The translations under genes and the position numbers were made by a program. A DNA stretch of 64,000 nt from Episyrphus balteatus (lineage: Eukaryota; Arthropoda; Insecta; Diptera; Syrphidae), in assembly GCF_945859705.1 (NCBI RefSeq), contig NC_079136.1:129305027-129369026 (forward strand), given 5' to 3'. A model generated the notes under the pieces. The model had not been told where the DNA came from. It was given only the letters and a program-made list of their open reading frames with translations, and searched no databases. Below are positions 51,412-60,306 of the stretch, piece after piece (the stretch's first letter is position 1; the number at the start of each line of letters is the position of its first letter).

Positions 51412-53054
51412 CAGTAGCGAGCAAAAAAAATGCAAACGAAAAAAGTGAAAAGAGTTTTACATGATAACTAAGTCATTTTACATCGTTATGCTACCAAATT
51501 TGGCACACAATATTGAAAATGTTTTATTTTCACGAAACAGAGTCGATTTGTGGAATATCTTACTTCAAGACAATTATTTGGTCAAAAGTCTGCCTAAATA
51601 TGCGTTTTTAGCCGAGCAAAAAAAATGCAAATGTGTAAAAAACAATAAAGTATAATGATTTATTCATATTTTTTTTTATGTTTTTGGTTTTTTAGGTTCA
51701 TATTTTATTATTATTTTGTTGGGAACCCTTTATTTGAAACAAATGTGCGGATTTTTTTGGTATTGAGTCTATTAAAGACTATCATAAATTTTATGGTATT
51801 TGTTCACATTCTGATCAAATTTGCTCCATCAGAACTGTGCATTTTGAATGCTTTCGCTTTCTTATCACCCGATCTACAAGATCCTACAAATTTTCTGTGG
51901 TATTGGGGTCTGAAGATCGCGTTAGACACTTCAGAACAGCGAAATTGGTCATTTTCAAAAAGCTTTTTTCTAACCGGCTGGTGTTTTTGGGGTTGTTATC
52001 TTGTGTAAACAAGCTATTTTTGAGGCCAAACTTTGCGCAAGACGACCGGAAAAAAACCTTACAAAATTTCAATTAATAGCAGAAAGCGGTTTGATTTCGC
52101 GAAGTGCCATATGCATTGGACAAGTGAAAAAGTGAGGTAGGATTTTTTTGAGCAATGAGAGCAAGTTCAACTTGTTCTTGTCAGATGGCTTTCACTGTCT
52201 GTGAAGGCCTCTAGGATATCGATATAACCCGATTTATCAAGTTCCTGCTATTAAACACGGAGGAGGTGTGGGGTAAGTATAAAATACTCATGAAAAGAAA
52301 TTAATAGTAAGTTTTTGTTTAGGGTTTGTTTTCTCGAGAAGTGTGTCACTTGTGCCAAATGAAAAGAATAAATCGGATGAATGCAGAAATGTGCAAGGAC
52401 ATTGTGGAAACCCATATGTTTCACATTTTTAGTCCAATATCCCCGAAAACAGCTTGTTTACACAAGATAATGACCCCAAAAATACCAGCCGGTTAGAAAA
52501 AAGCTTTTTGAAAATGACCAATTTTGCTGTTCTGAAGTGTCTAACGCGATCTTCAGACCCCAATACCACAGAAAATTTGTAGGATCTTGTAGATCGGGTG
52601 ATTAGAAAGCGAAAGCATTCAAAATGCAAAGTTCTGATGGAGCAAATTTGATCAGAATGTGAACAAATACCATAAAATTTATGATAGTCTTTAATAGACT
52701 CAATACCAAAAAAATCCGCGCATTTGTTTCAAATAAAGGGTTCCCAACAAAATAATAATAAAATATGAACCTAAAAAACCAAAAACATAAAAAAAAATAT
52801 GAATAAATCATTATACTTTATTGTTTTTTACACATTTGCATTTTTTTTGCTCTGCTAAAAACGCATATTTAGGCAGACTTTTGACCAAATAATTGTCTTG
52901 AAGTAAGATATTCCACAAATCGACTCTGTTTCGTGAAAATAAAACATTTTCAATATTGTGTGCCAAATTTGGTAGCATAACGATGTAAAATGACTTAGTT
53001 ATCATGTAAAACTCTTTTCACCTTTTTCGTTTGCATTTTTTTTGCTCGCTACTG
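51412..53054 (+). mobile_element. Giant-hairpin Tc1/mariner remnant (foldback element)
   Basis: Both ends read CAGTAGCGAGCAAAAAAAATG inward and are flanked by TA. Arms of about 600 bp (51412-52013 and 52453-53054) are nearly identical inverted copies. On the plus strand, the centre and right arm together read like a decayed Tc1 transposase: ESKFNLFLSDG near 52165, KHGGGVWG near 52255, QDNDPKNTS near 52460, then SSDPNTTENL, the counterpart of the Tc1 SPDLNPIEN motif, with frameshifts and stops. The left arm is therefore an inverted copy of the element's 3' half replacing its 5' half. The paired small frames at 51461 and 53005 are just the arms. Confidence 0.85.
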
Positions 53055-53434
53055 TATATAAGATTAGAAATATAAATTAAAAATTTTGCAATTTTGTCTA
53101 TGGAAAAAATTAAATTTGATTTACCAATTATAATTTTTTTGCGTTAAAAATCGTCAGATTTTTTTTTTTTATAATACACTTCTCTAAAATGACCATCCTT
53201 TAAAATAACTTTAACTAATCCAATTTTTGTTCTCCAAATTCACTTTTGTGAACAAAAAGGGTTTTCTGCAGGTATTGCCAAATTGTTAATATAGAAAAAC
53301 AAATAACAAATTAAAAAATCTGTTTTATTTCATTAATGTGTGTTGTTTAATTTTATTTTGACCATCTTCTCAAATTACAAAAGCTACACAACTTTTTTAA
53401 ATCATTAAATATTTAATATAAAAAAAAATCTTGA
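53055..53434. other. AT-rich spacer
   Basis: Non-coding AT-rich sequence between the hairpin element and the first peptide gene. Nothing recognised. Confidence 0.6.
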
Positions 53435-53539
53435 TCACTTGTTACATTTAGGCAAATCAGAGCATGGTTTTTGAGATTGAACTCCTCCAAAAATACCGCA
53501 CAAGGCAATAACGATTGATAAAAGAAAAGTTGGATTCAT
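53435..53539 (-). CDS. Short secreted peptide gene 1 (C-x5-C)
   Basis: Single-exon frame of 34 residues: MNP start, hydrophobic signal peptide ending ..GGVQS, and a mature part of about 12 residues, QKPCSDLPKCNK. The motif CSDLPKC matches CSELPNC in peptide 4 and CSEVPSC in peptide 5, so it belongs to the same family. Upstream on the minus strand lie TTTAAAAA (53601-53594) and the initiator TCAGTT (53570-53565), 33 nt apart. Function unknown; a secreted immune, venom/salivary or signalling peptide are all possible. Family membership is from direct comparison, function is not claimed. Confidence 0.75.
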   Translation of the reverse strand: MNPTFLLSIVIALCGIFGGVQSQKPCSDLPKCNK

Positions 53540-53564
53540 CGTGACTCTCCAACAAAAAATTCTG

Positions 53565-53601
53565 AACTGATTGTTAAACCCTATCTACACTTGTTTTTAA
53601 A
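53565..53601 (-). promoter_or_regulatory. Core promoter of peptide gene 1
   Basis: TATA-like TTTAAAAA starts at 53601 and the Inr TCAGTT has its A at 53568, a spacing of 33 nt. The predicted 5' leader is about 28 nt. Confidence 0.55.
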
Positions 53602-53909
53602 TATGACAAAATTAATTTAAAGTTTTCATGCTTGTTAGTGAAAATTTTTAACAAGAGTGGAAAATAAGTAAAGTTATTAAAGCGGAACGAAAGTTTAAAA
53701 GCTGGAACATTTGTGTAAAAGCTTTGAATTGTTGGAAAATAGTTTCAATAATAAAATCAAAATGGCACCAAAACGAAATTTTCCTTCTTTTAATTGAATT
53801 ACACAAAAACAACTTAAGCAACTGTTTTGAAAAAAAAAAAAAAAAAAAAAAAAAATTAAAAACACTCTATAACCGATATTTAAAATTTACATCTGCATCT
53901 TAAGAGAGT
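53602..53909. other. Spacer with long poly-A run
   Basis: AT-rich sequence between peptide genes 1 and 2 with an A run of about 25 at 53829-53855. It contains AAGCGGAACGAAAGTTT, echoed near 54163 upstream of gene 2 as AAGCGGAACGAACTTTT. Confidence 0.6.
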
Positions 53910-54008
53910 TTATCCCACTAAACTTGAACGAAGTTTTGAAGACTGAGCTTGTGCATAAATCACTGCAAGGAAAACAATAGCGATTGTCAAAATATAACTA
54001 GGATTCAT
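53910..54008 (-). CDS. Short secreted peptide gene 2 (no cysteine)
   Basis: Single-exon frame of 32 residues: MNPSYILTIAIV-type signal peptide nearly identical in its start to peptides 3 and 4, ending ..IYAQA, then a short mature part QSSKLRSSLVG without Cys. The signal peptide and promoter place it in the family, while the mature part is unrelated. It may have lost the Cys loop by frameshift, or signal and mature parts may evolve separately. Upstream TATAAAAC and TTAGTT initiator are 33 nt apart. Confidence 0.65.
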   Translation of the reverse strand: MNPSYILTIAIVFLAVIYAQAQSSKLRSSLVG

Positions 54009-54057
54009 GTTGATTTAACAATTAAGTTATTTAAATGCTCCAAATTGTATAGTTTTC

Positions 54058-54094
54058 AACTAATCCTGGAATCAGAATGAACGCTTGTTTTATA
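54058..54094 (-). promoter_or_regulatory. Core promoter of peptide gene 2
   Basis: TATAAAAC starts at 54094. The Inr variant TTAGTT has its A at 54061, 33 nt downstream. Leader about 53 nt. Confidence 0.6.
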
Positions 54095-55756
54095 TATTTT
54101 AAATAGTTATGTAACTAGGAGTTTTTAATGCTTGTTAGTAAAAATTGAATAATTATACCAAGAAGCGGAACGAACTTTTAAGGAAAATACGTTTTTAAGA
54201 GCTTGTTTTCCCTCAAAATTTACTGAGTGAATTTCTATAAAAAATTAGTGATTATTTTTCAAGCCGTTTTGATAAGCGAATCAGAGTTAAAAATTCAATC
54301 AAGCCATAAATAAGTAATAAAATAAAACAAACTACAAAATATAAGTTATTCACTATCACAAAATTAGTGATTTTTCAATTTGTATTCAAAAAATTCTATC
54401 CTCTTCTGCCATAACGCATACAATTTGGTAATTCACTGCATGGTGTTGGAAGACCATCGTCATCATTAGCTTGAACCAGTGCCGGATTAACCATGTCATG
54501 GGCCTCTAGGCAAAATAATTCTTGGGCCCTTTTTCTATGCTTTTTCAATATCATAAGCTATTTTTAAGTTAGGTTAGAAATTTGTGCAGGTAACTTACTA
54601 GAGACTAATCGAATATAATCTGGTGTCCTATCATGTCATTTTATAAATGTAAACTAAAAGTTTTGAAATAACTTTAATAAATATTGTAGTGATATCTCAA
54701 CAAAAAAATTTAAGCAACTTGATGGTTCACAGATAATTTTTATTAACGATAAGTTATTAGAAAATATATTAGATTCAAAAGGTATAAGTAGGTATACCTA
54801 TCCCGACTTTTCACGAGTCGATTTTAACCACATGATATGTCTCACGGCTTAAGTCGACTAGGACTTTAGTATGGGGATTGTCACTTTAGTCGCGTGCGGC
54901 TTACGTTCACACGACTCGACTGACGCCAAAAAGCTTCGCCGCACGGCGAAAATCGACTCGTTATAAGTCGGCATTACGGTTTCATTATAAAACTGGAAAG
55001 AGAAATCATACGAAAAAGTTTCAATTTTGATTTTATTATTATTATAGACATGGCAAATTACACAAAACAGAGATCCGCAAAACAGTTCCAAAGCCGGAAC
55101 GAACATGGAACGGTTCTTTTTTCGGTCGGGACAAGTTCCTGGAACTAGTTCCGCGGAACTATCTAGAATTTTAGTTTTTTTTTCAGGAAAATCCATCAAA
55201 AAAAGAAATAGTATGATATTGAATATTTTTTCGTGATGGCCGTTTAAAGCGGCCAGAAAAACTTATGTCAGTTGAAACAAACTTAATCTACCTTTTAAAG
55301 CGGCCAGAAAAACGTATGTCGGTTGACACAAACTTAATCTACCTACTAGTTCCTGGAACTAGTTCCGCGGAACTATCTAGAATTTAAGTTTTTTTTCAAT
55401 AAAATGCATCAGAATAAGAAATAGTATGAATTTGAATATTTTTTCCTGATCCTGGAACTGGAACTATTAATGTAGTTCCATGTCCGTGAGCATGATTCAT
55501 AAGAAAGTAGTTGTGGTTTTGGTTTGTGAATTTTTGGCGCTCAACTGTGTGTGTGTATTGTGTATTTCAAACAGAGACAGAGATATATTCGCATTCGTTT
55601 TGTTTCTTGTTCCTCTTCTTCTTTCTCTCTTTTGTGTGTGGCTGTGTCTGAACGATGGAACTGTTTAAATTAATTTTAAAGAACTAGTTGAACTAGTTCC
55701 GAGTGAGGAACTAGTTCCAGGAACTATTTGGCTACGGAACTATCCAGCACTAGTCT

Positions 55757-55926
55757 GAAACGCGTCTGAAACTTGTCCGAAACGCGTCCAAAACGTCTGA
55801 AACTTGTCCAAAACGCGTCCAAAACACGTCTGTAACGCATCCGAAACGCGTCCAAAACGCGCCTGAAACGCGTCCGAAACGCGTCTGAAACGCGTCCAAA
55901 ACGCGTCTGAAACGCGTCCGAAACGC
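55757..55926. repeat. Minisatellite of AAACGCGTCCG-like units
   Basis: About fifteen 11- to 12-bp units such as GTCTGAAACGCGTCCAAAACGC follow one another, many containing ACGCGT. It is much richer in G+C than its surroundings and lies inside the hAT-like element. Confidence 0.85.
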
Positions 55927-56062
55927 TATTTGTTATTTGTGAAAACTATTTTCTCTAAACAATATCTACCACACAAATTCTTCGGCACGCCACAATAATT
56001 TATTTCCACCATCAAGTAGATCAGTGGTAGAAGTAGAAGATCATGTGGTAATTATAGTACTA

Positions 56063-57549
56063 CACTCAAAAAATTTCATGTGTAAATAGTACTAATAACT
56101 GCGTACATTCTACGAATTTTATTCGTGGTTTTCAGCCACGAATGTTATTCGTAAAATGGACGTTTATTAGTACTTTTACGAATATTTTATTAGTATTCGT
56201 AGAAAATCATGCGTACATTGTACGAATACTATTAGTAGATTTACATTCCCATTCGTACATTGCACGAATAATTTGTAGTATTTACTAATGCTTTTCTCAT
56301 TCATTCGTACATTGTACAGCACTATTCGTATATTGTACGAATAGCATTGTAATATTTACAAATGGCTTTACTAATAATTCGTACATTGTACAGTGCTATT
56401 CGTATAATGCACGAATGTTATTTATTGTAGAACTTTCCGCCATTGGTTTTTTTCCTGAAATTTCTTGAAATATTAATTGTTGAAATAATTACCCAAGCAT
56501 ATAACTGTACTTCAAAACTATAATAATTTATTGCATACATTTTTTAAAATTTATTAGTTTTTGGACTTAAATATTATACCACATGTATTCCCTGGTGTTC
56601 ATATTGTTTTTCTTGGAAGACCACTGAAAATATATACATAAACATATAACATTGAAAATCGCTCGAAAGAATGTCTATACTTACAATAAATATTTTAGAA
56701 AAGTACTTCTAACCAGAGAGGTTTTGATATGGTCCGCCATTTGCCAATAGGTAAAGCTGATTGTTGATGAATTCTTGATGCAAACCTTGGAAGAATATTC
56801 TAAAATGAAAGTTAAAAGGCAAAAAATAAATTAGGATTAATGAAATAAGCTATAAAGGACAATGATTTAATCTTAAACATAGATTACTCACCCGATTTTT
56901 GTTGTGATTCTGGTTGTTCAGTCGATCCTTGGTTCTGTAATCACTTCAAACACTATTTTTACAAACTTTATGTTACTAAATTATCTAATTATATTTTCCG
57001 TGAAATATAGGCGATCTACTAGCGACGACACGCGTATAGCAACTAACTTTTTGATGCTATTTAGGAATGGAAAATGATTAACAAATAACGGAAACAACGG
57101 ATATTTCGGTTCAAATTTGGTACCACTCAACGAATTATTCGTATATTCTACGAATAATGCGTACAGGCACCCTACGAATAAATTTCTCTACGAATATTAG
57201 TATTTATTTAGTAAATAGTACGAATTTATTAGTAAATACTACGAATACAATGCAAGAAATTACGAATGCATTCGTACGAAGAATTTACGAATGTTATTAG
57301 TTATATGTACGCAATAATTCGTACAATGTACTAATAAAAGTTGTTTAATTTTTGTTTACGAATAAAATTAGTACATTGAACGAATAAATTCGTGGATATT
57401 ACTACAGTTATTCGTAAAATTTTACTAATGCATTCGTAAATTTTCTACTGCACGAATACTGCGTGTATTTTACGAATATGCGTACAATGCACGAATATTT
57501 TTGTTACGAATGCCATTCGTAGCCGTTTTACTAATAAATTTTTTGAGTG
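56063..57549. mobile_element. Nested MITE with TA duplication and ATTCGTAC-rich arms
   Basis: Ends CACTCAAAAAATTTCATG and, from the right, CACTCAAAAAATTTATTAG share 14 bp and are flanked by TA. Both arms are filled with variants of ATTCGTACATTGTACGAATA. The middle (56440-57110) is ordinary sequence that on the minus strand shows acceptor- and donor-like sites around a 42-nt segment (56931-56890) and a further acceptor near 56800. It interrupts the hAT-like element, so it inserted later. Confidence 0.7.
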
Positions 57550-57621
57550 TAGATCAACTCATGAGTAAACTACAACCTCCAATGGAACGGGGCTAATGTT
57601 TAATGATTTGCAAACGTTTTT

Positions 57622-57870
57622 TTATTCTTCTTTTTTCTTATTTTTACAAATACAAATGTAATGCTGTTTTTTATTGAAGGTACAACTCCAAGAAATTTTG
57701 TTTGTTCGTAGTCGGGGCGAGGGGCCCCTAGCTGAAGTGGGGCCCCTAGCTGAAGTGGGGCCCCTAGGCAGTTGCCTAGTTTGCCTTGAGGCTAATCCGG
57801 CACTGGCTTGAACTCCAGCGAATACTAGAAACAAGGCAATAGCCATTGTCACAAAATAATTTGGATTCAT
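57622..57870 (-). CDS. Chimeric frame: peptide-3 signal peptide joined to transposon sequence
   Basis: An 82-residue frame opens at the peptide-3 ATG, encodes its full signal peptide and then reads into the hAT-like terminus as SAGLASRQTRQLPRG, with a repeated TSARGP unit, ending at 57622. The native TATA/Inr promoter sits upstream. If transcribed it would give a secreted protein with a basic tail derived from the transposon. More likely it is a by-product of gene disruption. Confidence 0.4.
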   Translation of the reverse strand: MNPNYFVTMAIALFLVFAGVQASAGLASRQTRQLPRGPTSARGPTSARGPSPRLRTNKISWSCTFNKKQHYICICKNKKKEE

Positions 57871-57918
57871 GGTGTTTTTGCTGAGAAGATTATTTTATGT
57901 AAAAAATGAATATTTTCA

Positions 57919-57954
57919 AACTGATTTACCACAAAGTTGAAACATGTTTTTATA
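57919..57954 (-). promoter_or_regulatory. Core promoter of peptide gene 3
   Basis: TATAAAAA starts at 57954 and the Inr TCAGTT has its A at 57922, 32 nt downstream, as at gene 4. Genes 3 and 4 are head to head, 532 bp between their ATGs. Confidence 0.65.
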
Positions 57955-58318
57955 GCTACAAGAAATCTTGAATGAACAGCCATACCATACTAATAAGCGA
58001 AACCAACTTTGACGTAAGGCACGTGTATGAAATTTCATGCTTAAGGTCACTTCCAATTCAATTTCAATTTTCTTTTTGGGATTTGATTTGAAAAATTCAA
58101 TTTTTCAATTCAATCAATTTTTCAATTTTTTAAAAATCAGTTGCTTTACAATTTCTTATGCAAGAGTTTGGCATTTATGTTTCAGAGTATTGAATTTTCT
58201 ATTAAAATAAAAATTTGTTACGCACATGTTCTGCATCAAAGTTCGTTCCACTAATTACTATAATTTTATTAAATTTGGACCTTATACCCATAAACTTTTT
58301 CAGATTATTTTTCAAAAC

Positions 58319-58354
58319 TATAAAAGCAAATGTTTATTTTGAGTTAAGTCAGTT
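58319..58354 (+). promoter_or_regulatory. Core promoter of peptide gene 4
   Basis: TATAAAAG at 58319-58326 and the Inr TCAGTT at 58349-58354 (A at 58351) are 32 nt apart. The predicted leader is 52 nt. Confidence 0.7.
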
Positions 58355-58402
58355 CAAAAATATTCTTTTGGCGTATCAAGTAAACTTCGCAGCAAAAACA
58401 AC

Positions 58403-58540
58403 ATGAATCCAAGTTATTTTTTGACAGCTGTCATTGCCTTTTTTCTAGTATTTGCTGGAGTTCAAGCTGATAATGACGATGGTCTTCCAACACCATGCAG
58501 TGAATTACCAAATTGTATGCGTTATGGCAGAAGAGGATAG
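58403..58540 (+). CDS. Short secreted peptide gene 4 (C-x5-C, GRRG tail)
   Basis: Single-exon frame of 45 residues and the best intact member. An MNPSYF start leads a strong hydrophobic signal peptide of about 22 residues ending ..FAGVQA. The mature part begins with acidic DNDDGLP, then TPCSELPNCMRYGRRG and the stop. The two Cys can form a seven-residue loop with a Pro inside. The GRR near the end resembles a processing or amidation site. A canonical TATA/Inr promoter lies upstream and AATAAA at 58551. The gene is the intact near-twin of disrupted gene 3, inverted relative to it. I do not recognise it as bomanin, defensin or another named family; function unknown. Confidence 0.82.
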   Translation: MNPSYFLTAVIAFFLVFAGVQADNDDGLPTPCSELPNCMRYGRRG

Positions 58541-59737
58541 AATTTTTTTAAATAAAAATTAAAATATCACAAATTTTGTGATATTCTGTATAAAATTTTG
58601 TGTGTGTTTTTGTTTTCAATTTTTTTTTGTGATTTTCTTGGAAAATTCAAAAATTTTGTTTCCTTGATCTCATATCCCTTGATAAAAATAATGGGTTCTT
58701 TATTTTAACCCTCATAAAGTCAAATGTGTCCCAAACTTAAAATTTAATAGAATTAAAACACTAAGAGACAAAATAGGCTAAATAATTAGGTCCTGCAGTT
58801 AGTTAATGAATATAATTTTCAACTTATTATATTTTGGAACACTGTATTCGAGGGGTGAGTCTTTGTTTATGGTGATTTCAAAGTGACGTGTTTTTGATTT
58901 TTTTTTTGTGGAATATTTTTGCCTGATCAATAATTTTATACAGTTATTTAAATGGTAATTATGTTTTGAGTAAAATTGAAGTAAGACAAAGAAAAAAAAA
59001 ATCAAAAATTTTCAACATAGTGGGAATGCCTAATGATAAAATTAAATTTACTCAGTTTCTTAGTTCTCTTCTGAATATATGGATGAAATCCTCTTAAACT
59101 CTAATAATCCTGTAAGAATAGACGAAAAAACCAAATAAAGACAAGATTTCGTTCAGGTTAATTTTTGATCAGGTTGATCCTGAAGTATTCTCCGTCCACT
59201 AGGCCCATTATAAGGGCTCATCTATCAGCTTTAAGGCTCTGTTCCATGTCTTAAACAGCTAAGAATATTTTAGGACCTTCAGACCAAGCCAAATTTGTTC
59301 AAAAATGGAAAAACATTTCTTTAAAACAAATATGTGAAAATTTTGCTGAAAATTTTTTCGCATACCAAAAGGTTCTACAATTCATGATTCTTAGAACGAT
59401 CAGTCATGTTAAATTTTATTCCACTAAATATTAAAGACGTTAAATATTCTATAAATCATGGCCCTGAACATGAGCCAACGTTTTGTAAAAATTAATATTT
59501 ACAGGATTTTTAAATAATTTTCCACGCCACAGCCTTTAGTTTGTCTTAGTCATAATTTTACCAATAATAAAATACAAATATGAGGATAGAAAAGCATAGC
59601 CTTTTTTATTCTAGACAAAAATCGCTCAAATATTACTTTCGTAAAAAAAAATTAAATAATCTTTAAAATTAAATGAATTGTAAGAAAAACAAAACTGTTT
59701 TTGTTGCTGATAATTGAATTTTTATTCAATTTTATGT
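58541..59737. other. Non-coding spacer between peptide genes 4 and 5
   Basis: AT-rich. The 3' flank of gene 4 contains ATCACAAATTTTGTGAT, a short hairpin with a similar word after gene 3 (54356-54372), so the duplication included flanking DNA. No gene is recognised. Confidence 0.6.
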
Positions 59738-59866
59738 TTAACCTCTTCTCCCAGTAGCCATACAACTTGGAACTTCACTACATGGTGGATCACCTTTCCA
59801 AGCACCAACTCCTGAGAAAATCACGCACAAAGAAACAGCGATTGTGCAAAGAAATCCTGGATTAAT
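59738..59866 (-). pseudogene. Short secreted peptide gene 5 with lost start codon
   Basis: The frame reads INPGFLCTIAVS where relatives read MNP: the expected ATG is ATT. It then continues without a stop through a signal peptide ending ..FSGVGA, WKGDPPCSEVPSC and MATGRRG to a TAA. There is no in-frame ATG between the preceding stop and this point. The promoter is intact (TATAAAAA at 59935, TCAGTT with A at 59904, 31 nt apart). Everything but the start is conserved, so the loss is recent, or initiation is at a non-AUG codon (an in-frame TTG lies three codons upstream), or the base is a sequencing error. Confidence 0.7.
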
Positions 59867-59900
59867 TTTTTGCAATATTTGTTTACGAATGATGTTGTCG

Positions 59901-59935
59901 AACTGATTTTACTAATATCGTTACTTATTTTTATA
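59901..59935 (-). promoter_or_regulatory. Core promoter of peptide gene 5
   Basis: TATAAAAA (59935-59928) and TCAGTT (59906-59901) at 31-nt spacing, matching the other family members even though the coding frame lacks its ATG. Confidence 0.6.
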
Positions 59936-60119
59936 GCAACAACTTGCAACCATCAAAGATGAGAATTTTCAAGCTAGTGAAAATAAAAAATTAAAAATAA
60001 TTAACCTTATAATTTAAGCTCCTAATTATAAACAGTAATTTTTTTTAATTGCGGAAAAATTGAATTTATTGCAATAAAATTGCAATTTTTAATGAATTGT
60101 GACATGGCCATTTTTCTTG

Positions 60120-60127
60120 TATAAAAT
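60120..60127 (+). promoter_or_regulatory. Candidate TATA box of peptide gene 6
   Basis: TATAAAAT lies 91 bp before the ATG. No TCAGTT occurs at the usual distance; a TTTCAG word at 60161-60166 is about 44 nt away. The call is weak. Confidence 0.35.
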
Positions 60128-60210
60128 AAACAAACCAGAGGAATAATATTAAAAAAATACTTTCAGAAAATAGCATATTACAAGTCCAAAGTTAAATAAT
60201 ATCAGGAAGG

Positions 60211-60306
60211 ATGAGTTTTAAGTTTCTTTTTGGTACCTTGGTTTTGATTTGTGCAATTTTTTCAGGAGTCAATTCGCAGTATTTTCCAGAAAGAGCAAAA
60301 AAATAA
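60211..60306 (+). CDS. Short secreted peptide gene 6
   Basis: Frame of 31 residues: MSFKFLFGTLVLICAIFSG-type signal peptide ending ..GVNS, then a mature part of nine residues, QYFPERAKK. The IFSGV ending resembles peptide 5 and the size fits the cluster, but there is no Cys loop. ATG context is AAGG. It is supported mainly by the signal peptide, size and position. It may be a decayed or highly diverged member. Confidence 0.5.
   Translation: MSFKFLFGTLVLICAIFSGVNSQYFPERAKK

Larger units (their letters stand above)
54477..57805. mobile_element. hAT-like non-autonomous element (3.3 kb)
   Basis: Terminal inverted repeats CAGTGCCGGATTAACC at the left and CAGTGCCGGATTAGCC read from the right match at 15 of 16 positions. 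The flanks carry the 8-bp duplication GCTTGAAC (54469-54476 and 57806-57813). CAGTGCCGGATT-type ends with 8-bp duplications are typical of hAT elements. Inside are two GAACTAGTTCCGCGGAACTA blocks (near 55147 and 55357), two 50-bp AGCGGCCAGAAAAAC units (near 55250), an ACGCGT-rich minisatellite, and a nested MITE. No hAT transposase is seen, so it depends on another copy. Confidence 0.88.
54396..57870 (-). pseudogene. Short secreted peptide gene 3, split by a hAT-like insertion
   Basis: The 5' part (57870 down to 57806) encodes an MNP-type signal peptide ending ..FAGVQ. The 3' part (about 54476 down to 54396) encodes the acidic spacer, a Cys loop of the CSELPNC type, MRYGRRG and the stop. Between them lies a 3329-bp element flanked by GCTTGAAC duplications. 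The two parts match peptide 4 almost residue for residue, so the original gene was a full copy. Its TATA/Inr promoter is intact. In the present sequence the signal peptide runs into transposon-encoded residues to a stop at 57622, so the family peptide cannot be made unless the insert is excised or spliced out. The insertion could be polymorphic in the species. Confidence 0.88.

Noticed and set aside
51461..53005. Two identical 64-residue frames and overlapping 117- and 69-residue frames
   Set aside because: They lie in the inverted arms of the Tc1 hairpin element and are antisense or non-coding relative to the transposase remnant.
53435..58540. Peptide genes as bomanins or defensins
   Set aside because: Cys spacing (C-x5-C) and number do not fit bomanins (C-x2-C) or defensins (six Cys).
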